From: Bisporella sp. PMI_857
Lineage: Eukaryota > Ascomycota > Leotiomycetes > Helotiales > Helotiaceae
DNA: 64,000 bases
Assembly (NCBI GenBank): GCA_021307315.1
Contig: JAJSPD010000021.1
Location: forward strand, 620,001 to 684,000
Direction of reading: 5' to 3'
Shown: positions 24,790 through 37,200 of the stretch, in pieces
Position numbering within the stretch: the first letter of the stretch is position 1
How the letters are laid out: every line of letters starts with the position of its first letter
Notes under the pieces: model-generated
What the model was told of the DNA's origin: nothing
The model's input: the letters and a program-made list of their open reading frames with translations, nothing else
The model's database searches: none
Made by a program: the position numbers and the translations under genes

Positions 24790-26094
24790 ATAATACATAT
24801 ACCTACGGCATACATTACAGAACCACCACTTCCCCATATTACAGACCGCGATCTTTTACTATTTAGCGTTTGTTGCGTCAAGCTATACCCGAGATTTCAT
24901 ATTTTTGGATCTGATGAGAGGAGAGATATAATGAGCCAGCAGAGCTTTTAGACATGATGGGATATACCTTGGTTGTTATCATTTCTATACGTTGCTTTAG
25001 CGTGCATTCATGGTGGATATATAGACGGGTGGGAGGCGTTTACACGCCTGGCGTTCTGGTATTCTGGTTTGAGAGGACGATATAGGTAATGGGTTAAGGC
25101 TTTAGCTTAAGCAGCTGAGAACAATATATGATAATACTATAGATCTCCAAGCTTTTGTGTCTTGCATTGAGATAATAAGATCTGGTAACAATCGCTGATG
25201 CCCACAAACTCTAACCATGAAGACATCTACCATCCAAACCTGCGGACAAATCTACTTCTCTATAAAAAGTCAATCTACACCTACAAATCATATCCTCTGC
25301 GCGTTTGCGGGAAAAAACAACAGCCGTAACCTCCCTACACCTATACTTTACAAGGTCGCCTGATCCCAAAAGGGCAAACACGTCACCGTGCCAATACCGC
25401 ACCCCCCCGCTCCCCTCCCCAATTTCACGTCCCTGAAAGATGTAAGAACGAGGCCAAGGTGTAATTATCTTCTAGATCTCGAAACAAGGATAAACGTTTC
25501 CTTCTCCCCGCCCTCCCCCCAATTCTTCCCTCATTCGTAGCTTGAGATGAGGAGTTTTCCGGGCCAAGGGAGCGACGGGGAAAGGGGTAGACAAGAGACA
25601 AATTTGGAAGGTCGATGGATGTAGATCACGGGCTATTTTATATCTCTGATTCGGAGATCGAATCCCCTTTTCTGTGGGGATGGCACGGCGTTTTGGGAAG
25701 AGGGAAGGGGATGCTGGTAAGTTGCGACGAGCGGATTAGGCGCTTGCTGGGGCTTTGCCTTTTTGCTTGTGAATTTGTGGGGGACGGCGATATGGGAATT
25801 TGCGGAGGGAGATGTAGAGATATTGGGTATGAGCTCTGTTCTCAAGGAATTGCAGGTTGGGGGTTTTGGTGTGGAATATAGAATCGGAGCTTGGAGGGAA
25901 GTTGCTGGTGTTTCGAGACAAAGGTAAGATGGAAGCTTAAATCATGCAAATATGAAGGATACGTCTCCTTTCAAGGTTATCCATCTTTTGAATTAGAAAT
26001 AAACCACATCTCGCTGCAAGATGTCTATAAATCTTACCCAAAACGCCACGCTGTCTATATTCCCTAAATCTCATCAATCCCCCCATCGCACGAA
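24790..26094. other. Intergenic between convergent 3' ends
   Basis: 1.3 kb between the FYVE gene (+) and the Arl3-type GTPase (-). It should contain both 3' UTRs. A C-rich run occurs at about 25401-25408. No supported gene; the frames at 25615-25921 are overlapping chance frames. Confidence 0.5.
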
Positions 26095-26826
26095 TCACCG
26101 CATGACTGGCGGTCTCGCTTCTTTATTCCACTTCACACGGGTCCGCACCCACTCCACCGCCTCCCTAACGCCTGTCCCCGTCAGCGCAGAGACAGGTAAG
26201 ACCCTACTATCTCTAATCTCGCCGCCCCTTTTGCCCTCAAAAACTTTCTTCACCAAGCCCTCCTTTATCTTTACAACTTCAACGCAATCCTCCCTATCCT
26301 GCTTGTTCGCCAGCACTAGTAGCGGCACGCCCTCAGTTTCGCTATGCTGCAGCACATCCTCCAGCACCAGCTTGCACTCCTCTAATCTCTCACTGTTACT
26401 CGAGCTTGGCGAGGGCGTCATGGGCGAGGTAGAGGAGGGCAAGGTGCCGTCCCCAATGTCTGTAGAGTCGATGATGAAGACGATGGCGTGGCAGCTGGTG
26501 TAATAGGATTGCCAGAGCTTCCGCAGGGAGTGCTGCCCTCCCACGTCCCAGATCTTGAGATACATGTCGGGGAGCGTGATGGTAGAGACATTTTGGCCTA
26601 CGGTAGGCACGGTTTTAAGTTTTGGCGCGGGGTTGGACGGGAGGAAGAGGGATTTCACTTGCTCGTGGAAGGTGGTCTTGCCGGCGTTATCGAGGCCGAG
26701 AAGGAGGACGGAGTACTCTATTTCATCTTAGCCAACGGTTTGCGGATTGAGGGTATCTGGAAGCTTGGTTGAGGTACCTTCTTTGCTTGTCGCATAGAGA
26801 TAGAGACCCTTTGCGAGATGATACAT
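26095..26826 (-). CDS. ARL3: Arl3/ARFRP1-type ARF-like GTPase
   Basis: Small GTPase of the trans-Golgi that, in yeast, recruits Arl1 and golgins. Exons on the minus strand are 26778-26826 and 26095-26717, giving 223 residues. The N-terminus MYHLAKGLYLY lacks the Gly2 myristoylation site of ARFs and instead has Met followed by a bulky residue. That is the Arl3/ARFRP1 arrangement, in which the N-terminus is acetylated by NatC and bound by Sys1. Nucleotide motifs: GLDNAGKT (24-31), switch II DVGGQ (74-78), NKQD (154-157) and a SALTG motif near the end. A Ser/Pro/Thr-rich insertion at about residues 104-124 makes it longer than the usual 180-200 residues. Overall assignment is firm; the symbol is by homology to the yeast gene. 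Confidence 0.9.
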
Positions 26827-27367
26827 GGTGTTAAAGCCCTAAAAGAGAGAGTGTATAAAGAGAACAAGGGGGTAAATATCAAGGAAGTCTCATCATATGC
26901 GCGGTTGTGTTAAAAGTGGTCTCTCAATTCCCCCCATCACTATCTGCTCGGCCGCGGGTAAGATTAGACGTTGTCGCAACCTTGTCTTTTGCGCAAGGCT
27001 GAAAATCTGGGGAGGAGAGAACAGTTTATGACGCTAGGTTCTTGGCATCACGTCAAGTGCTTAGGAATGTCTACCTGCCAACTTGCCTTGGATACACAAA
27101 TACCGTTTTATCTCTTTTTGTTCTTTTTGTTCTTGAAGGAGCACATCCCGGCACCTGTAGATATCTATACTCCGGCGAGGTGAGTGATAGTGCTCCGTTT
27201 CTTTCTAGTTAAAATATATGCCACGTGTGAATACTGCCTTTATGGAAGTCGTAGTGCTTAGTTATCAATGTTTTTAACTCAGTATTTTTTTTTTAAAAAA
27301 AAAAGTTGGAGAGATGTCGAGACCTTATCTGTACAGGGGATTTTCCGTGATAAACCCATCGCAGGAA
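26827..27367. other. Intergenic, upstream of ARL3 and of the pseudogene
   Basis: Holds the ARL3 promoter on the minus strand. A T-run directly followed by an A-run (about 27284-27304) forms a perfect AT palindrome. No gene is supported. Confidence 0.5.
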
Positions 27368-29247
27368 TGTTGGATATGATGGCAGTTATAAGGGCTTTAG
27401 CGTCAGACTATGGCTTAGATACGATGCGAGTTTATTGTCTTGCTTGTAACTAGACTTATGAACACTAACTCACTAATAGTCCGGCCTCGGCTGTGGCGAT
27501 ATTTTTTCATGTTTTATCCGTGGTGTACCTTACAACTATTGTCGGACGAACGATATATCGATCATATCTTACCCTTCCACCATCCTCATCGACCAGGCAT
27601 CAAGACCTTATCCGAAAGAAACATGTTCATCAATTCTCATACTTGGCTCTGCTCAGTATAGCTGTCGCGTCCTTTAACAGCTACAGATTCGGTACATGTT
27701 CCCGGTCTCACAACTATATTCTGCTAATCATGTCTTCCAGGCATTCCGTCATACCGAATTTGGGCGAGCGAGCGTGTTGTGGACCTCCCCGGAAGGTTTG
27801 AAATCCTAAACCTTTCACGTGAGGTAAATTCTGATTTGGCACAGCTTTCCGTAGTGGAGAATACCCAGGAAGGCTGCATCTAGTCAGATGGTTAGATGAT
27901 ACGGCCTTCTACCAAGGCTTCTTTGAGATCGCGGTGGGCAAGTCTCGATTCTTCTGATGGGCCCAGCAAACTACACTCGGCGCGGTTTCATGGAGTGACT
28001 TCGTGGCTATTGAAGGTCAAAGGAGAAAGATTCCATATCTATGGGTGCGTATCTAAGCCTCACCTTTGTAGCTGCGAACATGACTGAGATATAGACGTAG
28101 GCATATATGGCTCTTGCGCAACTTGTAAACTTATCTTATGCCCAGAATCTGTTCTTTCTTACATTGCTACTCACACCTGTCCCCTTACCCGACAATGTTA
28201 GAGATCTGACTCGAGCACCCTTGCCTATCACTTCGAGTCGGTAGGTTTGACCAGGTTCATTAGTGCCACATTTGCCAATATTCAGAAGTTATGCGCGAGT
28301 AATTAATAAATTGGTGCCGGCTAAGCCAGAAGGGTGGTCTCCAAAACTAGCACTCAATATATCAGTGCTCCTCGCCACCTACGCAACGGTCTTCCTCATC
28401 CCATTCGCGTCAGATACCCCCTCGTTCGTGACTATCACCTCCCTTTCTAGATGTTTGGTCTTCGTTCCTCCGATTTTGTCATACATTGCCCCTCAGAGTT
28501 GGGGGGTGTTTATTCGTACCCCCATGATGCGTATTCGCAATATGCCACGGTCTTCAGGACGATTTCAACTATGGCCGCCTTGCTGCATCTCAAATCCAGT
28601 TTTCTCGGACTATTTTACGATACGCCAGGCAGCCGCTATCACCATCGTACATTACTTCATCCTCTCAACGAAGAGCATTATTCCGCATTCAATCATGGCT
28701 CAACAGCTATTAGTAGGCTCTTTGGTGCCATCGGAGAACATCCAGCTGTTGCAGCGGTTGGGTGGGACGTGATTCTCTCAGGATTCAGTCTCGGATGGTG
28801 GGCTTGTATTCGCGGGTTGGATGCCAGAAGGATAGTTGAATCAAGTTTGGTGTTGCTCAAGCCTGTGGAGAAAGAGTTTGGGGATGCTGCATCATCAGTC
28901 ATAGTTAAAACCGAGCAAGCGGTTGAGAAGTAAGAATCTCCATCGTAGACCCCAACCTTCAATTAATATGTTACAGAACAATAAGTCCTGTAAAACGGCG
29001 TGTCTGGCGACTTGAGAGAGAAAACATGGAGTCTTCCACACTCTCTAAACGCCGTGGCCGATCAAGCAAGAAAGTCGTTGAGGAAGATGACGACTCATCG
29101 TACTAGCCTACGGAGAGCTTTGAGGAAGGAGACGAGAATGCAGAAGAGGATATGGAGTTGGCAGCTTTGGCTTGGGGACTTATTACCGCCACAGGCTTGG
29201 GCACAGGAAGTGCAGGTATCTATGGGGCGGAGGCTGTGGCGGGATGA
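27368..29247 (+). pseudogene. Decayed gene for a multi-pass membrane protein
   Basis: A coherent protein can be read only by crossing several lesions. Segments in order: AVAIFFHVLSVVYLTTIVGR (hydrophobic) up to about 27692; an intron to about 27740; GIPSYRIWASERVVDLPG; an intron; then FRSGEYPGRLHLVRWLDD from about 27850. An in-frame TGA lies at 27955-27957 inside SRFF-WAQQ. After the intron at about 28036-28097 come AYMALAQLVNLSYAQNLFF and a further intron to about 28286. A one-base loss at the G-run 28501-28506 shifts the frame, which then resumes as YPHDAYSQYATVFRT. The last intron ends near 28976, and an in-frame TAG at 29104-29106 precedes PTESFEEGDENAEEDMELAA. A probable extra C near 27849 is a fourth lesion. 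Hydrophobic segments suggest four or more membrane spans. Function is unknown; the 5' exon is a guess. Confidence 0.7.
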
Positions 29248-31236
29248 GCTTTGTAATTGGCGATGTTACGGATGGGAAAGCAATAATAGTGGCGTTATTT
29301 GGAAAGTTGGGGGTTGGAGGATTGGTCTTTTGTCTTCTTGCTGTTCTTGGAGTATTGTATTAATATAGTGAACCCTTCTTATGCACCATTTCGGCTTTCG
29401 AAGTAATACTGTACTAGATCTTTAAGATTTATGGGAAGTGAATTACGGTAACAATCCTTTAATACTTTGAACTCCATCTTCACGCTATTCTTTGTCGTCC
29501 CAAAAGATTGATGCGAATCTGCCCAGCCGTATACTTGATATAACCTCCTCCTAAAATGAACAAGGTGTTATGCGAACAATTAACTGCCAAGCTAGCAAAC
29601 CTGAGTTTTCATATCCATCATGAGAACTTGATAGTAAAAAATATCGAAACTCAAGCCAGGCTGACTGAGTTTTGACCTCAGTTGGGAAGTTTCTTTAGAA
29701 ACACGACTAGGCTTTTAGTCAATACTCCCGCCTGAGCAACATTCCTGGGACTAAAACTCTGCTCATAGCTACACTAGTGCTAGTGAGTGCCATTTCTTTA
29801 CAGGCTTTTATGAAACAGATTGTCTCCATTGCTTCTCTTACAGGGCATGCGCTGCGCTGAGAGATGTTCTTGGACAATTAAAATTTGTGTCCTCTGTTAT
29901 ATGTTTGCTTTGGATATAAACTGCTAAAATATATTTTCGGGCCTTAGCAAACTTAAATCGAGACATATTCTCTTGGGTTTCGGCATGACAGGGGCAGGAT
30001 GCGACGACAATACCTTAAGTATTTCAGGAAATGATCGAAGGTACTTAGTTGACTCGCTCATACTCACAGAGTATTTAAGCTTAGATGTTGCGAGTTACGG
30101 TAACAAAGTACACAAGAGAAACTGTATGAACAATGAAAAATGTCAACAATATTAAGGGGGCTAAGCGAGCTCTCCACCTTGTCTTGGCGTTGAATATGGA
30201 ACTGCTCCATCCCCTTCCGCCTCCTCTAAAATTAGCGTTCAAATGCTAGAATCAATAATACTGTAGAAAGTATAACTTGGATAATACAACACATCAGAAT
30301 ATTGTGTCCTGCTGTTTCCGCACGAAAAGAGACAGTACCAATATCCAAAGAACATGCTAATACCTTATCATCAACTACAGCTCCCATTCAACAAAGAATG
30401 CTTGCCTATAAAGATAACTGCCTTCTCTTTTGTTCTTCCCTACCAGCTAAAATATTTACTGATATACCAAGACCGGAAATTATAAACTACAAATATGCAT
30501 ACTTTAAGAATGATGCGGATAGCACCTCTGACTCGACCACAAGTCCCGATTCCACCTGTTCCTGCTACATGGGTTTATGGTGTGTAAGCTCTATGATATA
30601 ACTATCAAGTAGAGTAGTGGCCGAAAAGAAGGGGAAGGGGAGGGAAAGCCACGAGCCACGCGATGAGACTTAGGTTCTAGCGAAGATGAAGACGTGGTGC
30701 AATACAATGTTGCTTGTATTGAGCAATGAATGGCGCACATTACTTTGTGTCGGCTTAATTTCTAGTATACGAACTTAAGCTTATAGGAATGGGGTCCAAA
30801 AATCTGATTGGAAGCAAAGCCTAGAGCCCAGCTTAATAAAGCAGGTTTGAAAAGTGCGCAGGTGTGGAAAGACAACATCGGGAGACGAAAGTAAAACCTA
30901 GGCATGACAGCAGGCAGATTCAGTGGAATAATAAGCACTTTTCTTTGAATTGATCTGTCCACCTCCCATACGTAAGGCAAAAGCAATATGTAGCTCCACT
31001 ATTTCCGCCTTAGCCTATATGAACACTTGTCCCACCGGCTTTGAAAATCATGCAATCATAAGTTCATGTCTAGAATGCAAAGCAAGCCGTTTGGCAAGGT
31101 ATCGTGATGCAAATTCCCCCAACGCCTGGCTGCAATGATGCGAAAAGCCTCGTATGTCGTACCTCGAATAATGGTCAGTAGAGTTTTCAACGGAAAGATC
31201 GTCTAGGAAGAAGCAATAAACTCACAGGCGAATGAT
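29248..31236. other. Intergenic, 2 kb, AT-leaning
   Basis: Between the pseudogene and the 3' end of the SNF2-family gene (-). It is moderately AT-rich with many stops in all frames. Short frames at 29973-30155 and 30302-30601 have no recognisable feature. Nothing else is supported. Confidence 0.5.
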
Positions 31237-34200
31237 TCAGTCTTTCATTGAAGATATCACAGAGCTTCCTCGAGAGATGCGACGGTTATTCTGCCCGTGC
31301 TTTGCCTAGAAGGCATAGATTAGCTTGGATATCTTGATAATGTATCCCAGCTGCGTATCAGCAACATTGGTCACGAAGGAGGGATGTCTACCTCTTTGAT
31401 CTCTTCTCGAGCCCACTTAGGCAGGGGACGGTTGGGTGACCCTGGGGTAGAGGGTTTGCGGGCTATTGGTTGGATAGAAGACTCACGCACACTTTGTCTT
31501 CTCTTGTCTTTTGTTTTGATGACAGGATCTCGAAGAGACCGCTGAGCGGGCTGGGCCATCGCTTTGAACATGGCGCTCTAATTGATGCTAATTAGCAAGA
31601 TTTCTCCTACAATAACCGAAAGCCGAGATCATGCACCGAGAGACAGAAAGCGGCGAATCCTTGTCGCTTGACGAGGATTGGGGACTATTAGGAACAGCAC
31701 TTGTATTCCTAACTTCAGGAGGGCTTGTCGTAGGCTCCTGATATTCCTGTATCTGGTGATATGTCTGCTCTTGGTTCGTACTAGCAATGGTCATACTGCC
31801 CTTTAGACCATGACTAGGCACATCAGTACCGCCCGAATCGCTTGAAACAGGGTTGACTAAACTTGAGGCCTGCTCAGTCCTCACTAAAGGGAATGGAGAA
31901 CTGATATGTTGATCCCCATAGCGTTCCCTGAATCCGACAGCAATGTTATCAAAGAGGATTCGGAAGAGGTTTGCAGGGACCTCGAACTGTTTGTACTTGC
32001 ATGACGTACATTTTCGACAGAGCCTGATTCACCATTCATCAACAATGAAGACTTTAGTAGTGATGTGGGCCGCTTTGGAGTAGTTGGATGGCGATTGATG
32101 TCCTGGCCATGAGCATTTAGAAATGGGCTGGATCGTGCAATATCGTCCCCTCGAGTTGGAGGGCTGACATTGACCGATGATAAAACAGCTGAACTCGGCA
32201 TGCCCGTCTTGGAGTCATCTCTTGCGCCATCTTTCACCACAAGGTTATCATCTATCAGAGACGTAGATGCTGTTGTGTTATTTTTCCGAGCCTTCGCCTC
32301 GCCACTAGCTAGGGCTAGTGTTTGAGTCGAAAGAAAAAACTCTGAGGCATCTTGGGGATGGTTAAGGTGAACTCGATTTGCGGCCGAGGTTTCATTCTCG
32401 GAAGGTACTGGACCTGAAACTTTATCTGCAGGTTGAGGCTCTGGTTTATCCTTTAACCGATCATTTACCAACGATGGCTCCGTTGATGGCCGCTGTGGTG
32501 TAACGCGAGGCTCCTTGCTAATGATGTGTCGTGCCAATTTATCGAGATCCAGGCTTCCTTGGGTCACCTCCTTGTTCTTGTCAAGATTTATCTGGAGAAA
32601 ATCAGCCATAGAGCTGGCAGCAGATTCGACCGCCGGTTTAAAAATCTCAAGATTTCCAATCCTCATAATTAGAACCCTATGATACTTATGTTAGCAAGTA
32701 CTATAAGCTCGATCATTTTTCTGATTTTAATTTCCAAACCACAGCTCGACTTTAGAGCCTTGATGGTCTGGGCTTTCGATTCATATTACGCTTACCTCAT
32801 GAGCCTATGACTTAACCTATTTGCAGATTCGTGATTGGTGGTCTTCTCCAATGCAGCTAGAATTGACTGTCTGAATTTAGGATGGATCCCAAGTCTTTCG
32901 GCTGATTTGTTAATGCTTCGAGGACTGGAACTTTGAGGATGCGAATTTGTTGTTGTCTGGGAAGCTCGTGCAGGCGATCCATTTTCTCGTGGAGCAGCCT
33001 CTGGAGCAGCCTTGCCCTTGTCAACATTCATACGGTACTGAGCCTACAGAGTTAGTTGGCCTTGAGGCTATGTCCATATAAAGGGAAAACATTATGGAGC
33101 CTGCACAACCCTGAAGTTTCACTCACCTCAGAACTGACCCGAAGATCATTAATACTGCCTTGAGGCCCTTGTCTACCGTTTGTCGCACTCGGTAGACCAA
33201 CCGCAGAAGGTCCAATGACACCTGATCTGACGCCTTGTGGCATTGCTCCATGTTGCATTCCGGACGAACCATATCCTTGAACAAGGTGACGCTGATTTGC
33301 CGCCATTGGAGGAGGAGGATATAAAGCGCGAGTACGGTTTTGAAGCAAAGCTCTGTACGCGACTGGATCTGATCTCTTTAGTCTTTCATCTTCAATATCC
33401 TGTTTGACCTCTTTCAATTCTTCTGGCGTTAGTTTCGCCTCGTCTTCTTTTTCGAATGTATCAGATTGAACAATGGATCGAATCGTTGCTGACGTCTCCT
33501 GCGACTCCAGAATTTTGTCGAGTACATCAGGGTCCATATTCTTGAATTCTGAGAGATCCTGCTGCTCGACCTGTCTCGGCTCGAAGAGGTACTCACTGAA
33601 TCCTCTAGTAGCTCTAGCGATAGGATTCTTCTTGTCGACAACTCTGGAGGCCAGCTGCTCTTTGAATACGGCTTTGTTATGAACAAAAGTCTCAAAAGTA
33701 CCTCCAGCAATAAGTCGATAAACATAAACTGGTTTGTCCTGACCAAGTCGATAGGCTCTACCGACAGCTTGTTCCTCTTGGATGGGATTGAACTTGAAGT
33801 CGAAAATGACAACACGGTTAGCGCCTGGAAGATTCAGGCCAAGGCCGCCGGCATTCGTTGAAATCAAATATACCTCATGGTCATTAATGTTGAAGTCTTT
33901 TGCACGCATTTGACGCTTACTCATAGCGGACTTTCCATCTAACCGGGAATATTTCCGATCCTGGGATTTACACAGAGCTTCTAAGAAGTTCAGGGTTTGA
34001 AGTTGCTGTGAGAAAACCAATACTTTTTCACCGACAGCCTTTGATGCGTCGAGAATTTGGAAAAGTATTTTGGCTTTGTTTGATAGATCAATAGCATCCA
34101 GATTTAGAGATTCGTCATTTAGAAGTGGAGAAATCGACGTGTAAAGCTCAGAAGAGACTCCGACTCCCCAGTCTAAGTCATCTTTCCCACTGTCATCCAT

Positions 34201-37200
34201 CTCAGAGACTTTCTCATTGGAAACTTTGCGAGATCCTCGTTTGAGTTCTTCTAGTTTTGTGTTGAAACAACTAGGGTGATTGCAAAGAAGGGAGAGAAAT
34301 GCGAGCCAGGTCCAAATCGTTGACTGCGCAACTCTTCCATCCTTGGTCGTCGCATGATTGGTCTTAGACATTTGCTGCACATAAAGAGAATAAGCCTTAC
34401 GCTGTAATTCGGTGAGAGGTACTGTAATCACAAACTCCTGCTTAGGTGGCAGATCTTTGCTAAGTACAGACATGCCAGCCCGATGCACCTTGGGAGCAAC
34501 GTCCTCCTTTAAGACTTCGAGCATCTTCATAGCCTTTCTCCGGGCAGCATGTCCGCTGTCGGTGTAAAGGCCGGTCTGAATAGGCTCAACATATTTTTGG
34601 CGGAATTCTCTTACTGGACCAAGATAGTTCGGGGCCACCCAATTAATCATTGTGTGATACTCTTCGACATTATTGGCTAATGGGGACCCTGTCAAAGCGA
34701 TGCGACTCTTCGATCTGAATTGTTGTGCTGCTAGGGTGACCTGAGCAGCTGCGTTTTTCATCTTATGAGCTTCATCGGCAATGATTATATTAGGACCGTT
34801 TAAGAGATGCTCCTTAACCTGTTCGTGGTCAGTCTGAGAGAGAGCTGGCAATTCCTTCTTCTCAGTGCGTCGATTATGGATAAAACTCTTGAACATCTCA
34901 TATCCAAGAATGAGAACTCCGCCAGAGTCATACCAGTCGCTGATGATGGGTAATCTTTCTTTTTTCTTGACTGTAGAATCCACTTTTCGGAAGTCTCCAA
35001 GTACGCCCTGTGGCACCCAAAGAAGCAGCTCGTCTAACCAGTTATCGATGAGCCCTGGGGGGCAGAGCACTAACGTTTTTGAAACTCGGAGTCTTTCGGG
35101 AATTTGCTTGAATATCGTGTCGTTCGTTGACCGGGATGCCTCCGCTATAGCAACCAGGAGCGTGATGCTACAATTGTTAATAACATATAAAATGCCAAGG
35201 AGTTCTACTTACACCTGCATAGTTTTCCCAAGACCCATGGTATGAGCAAGCAGGCAGCCTTGCCCCTGCTCGCCAGAGATTATTTGATTCCACATAAAGC
35301 GAACACCGTCAATTTGATGTGGTTTGATTCGCCGTCCAATTTGTTCATTTATATGTATGATCTCTTCGTCATCTAGCTTGGATTCATTTATGATGATGCT
35401 ATCGTGCTGAGAAAAATATTGGCCAGAGTTTGCAATTTTGCTACGCAGCTCTTGGCGACGCAGTTCCTGGTCGGCGAGACGTTGGCGGTCACGCTCTCTC
35501 ATATCGCGAGCTTCGACATTTTCAATCAGCTTCTTCCTCTTTTTAGAGGGGGAAGGCTCTTCCAAATCTACGTCTTCGTCGCTTGTTGTACTAAGATACG
35601 ATTAGTAGCTTAATGAAGCAAATAGATATCACTATAACTTACTTCATTGCACGGACACGTTTGATAGCAGACCGAGGCTCATCATCATCTTCTTCTTCTT
35701 CTTCAACTTCTGATTTGTGCAGCGCTCTAGGGGTTGTAGGTGCAAACACCGAAGTGTCAAAATATCTCTCAAAATTGCTGCAAAGCTGAAAGAAGATATG
35801 GAATTGTGCTTTGTGAGCATCTTCTACAAGTTCATAGGCATTCTTTTTGTAGTTTGCCTTGATGAATTTACAATGGTAGAATATCCAGAAAAGTTTGAGA
35901 TATTCTGCCAAAGTATCGAAAGTGTCCATGTCCATACCTTTAACAGCGGTCCTTCCAGCAAGGTAAGCCTAGAAAGTTGGTCAGGTAGGGAAATTAATCT
36001 ATATATAGTCATCAAAATACCTTATTTACTTCGTATATACCTGACCACACATCATTCACGAAAAGATCCGAAATGTACGAGATGATCTTCTTTCTCTGCC
36101 TAGGATTCATTCTCTGAATCACGGCAATCAATAATCGCGTCCTGTCCCCAATCTCAGTCCATCTTGAGTAATCGTATTGTGCGATGGCTCCAGGATCGCT
36201 ATAAGGTGGAAGATTGTCTTCATCCGGGGTAGGATTCTCTTCCCCACTGGATATTATAATAGGGTCGTTGCTCCCTTTGGAGTTACTTTTAATTTTCAGC
36301 GTGATCTTCTTGTTCTGCGTAATTGAGTCATCAGAGGCGATCATTGTTAAGTCAACCATCGCTGTTGGTACTGAACGCTTCTCCGAGGTACTACCAGGGT
36401 GTTTGGATGGCCGGGCCTCTCGCTTTGGAGAGGAAATGTAAGTGTTGTCCTTTGATGGCGAGCCAACAGAAGATGATTGGTCTCGTAGCGCATTGAGGTC
36501 ACGGCCTGGACTACTCAACCCATCAGGCACCAACCCAGCCATAGTAGGTCTATCAGTCTTTGCTGCAAATATCCCCTCAGGTGTACCATGCATGCTTCCA
36601 TCCGAGTCGGTCATGTAACCTCCCTCCACTGAATCGGCATCAGCTGCCTCATTCTCGCTGTCTGCAAGATTTAGTTCGATCTCATCAGTTGTGCCAATAT
36701 TGTCATCTACAACGAAGTCGCCTAGTTCTCCATCCGAACTTGACACTTCTGTATCGCTAGCAATAGTCTCTCCTTCCTCAGCATTGTCGTTGCTTGCAAT
36801 GGATTTCTTAGGTGGCGATGGCTTGGAAAGATTCTTTTCGGGAGCAGTCTTACTTCGGATGACAGACAGTTCCCACCCCAGGTTCTCTCGGTCATAGATA
36901 CTTGTCTCCATGATTTGTGATTGTTTTCGCACCTGACGATGACTTGTCCAAATTTCGCTAGCAATCTCATTGCGGAGTTTAGGAATACGATTATGATTTA
37001 GATGGTCCAATTGCTTTTGGATAAAGTCAATCCTAAGCTTCCGTGAAAATCCATTCCGGTGCTTCTTCCATATACGATATGCCTTGCATAACTTTTTAGG
37101 TAGCTTTTCTTTCCGCCACTTATTGACAATTTCTTCAATACTCTCATCGATGGCCTTGTTGATCTCATTAAAGTTCAAAAGTGGTTTCTTCATAGGCCTC

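Noticed and set aside
27924..27956. A 33-nt intron (GTGGGC...CCCAG) skipping the TGA at 27955
   Set aside because: Shorter than any believable fungal intron, and it would not explain the other lesions.
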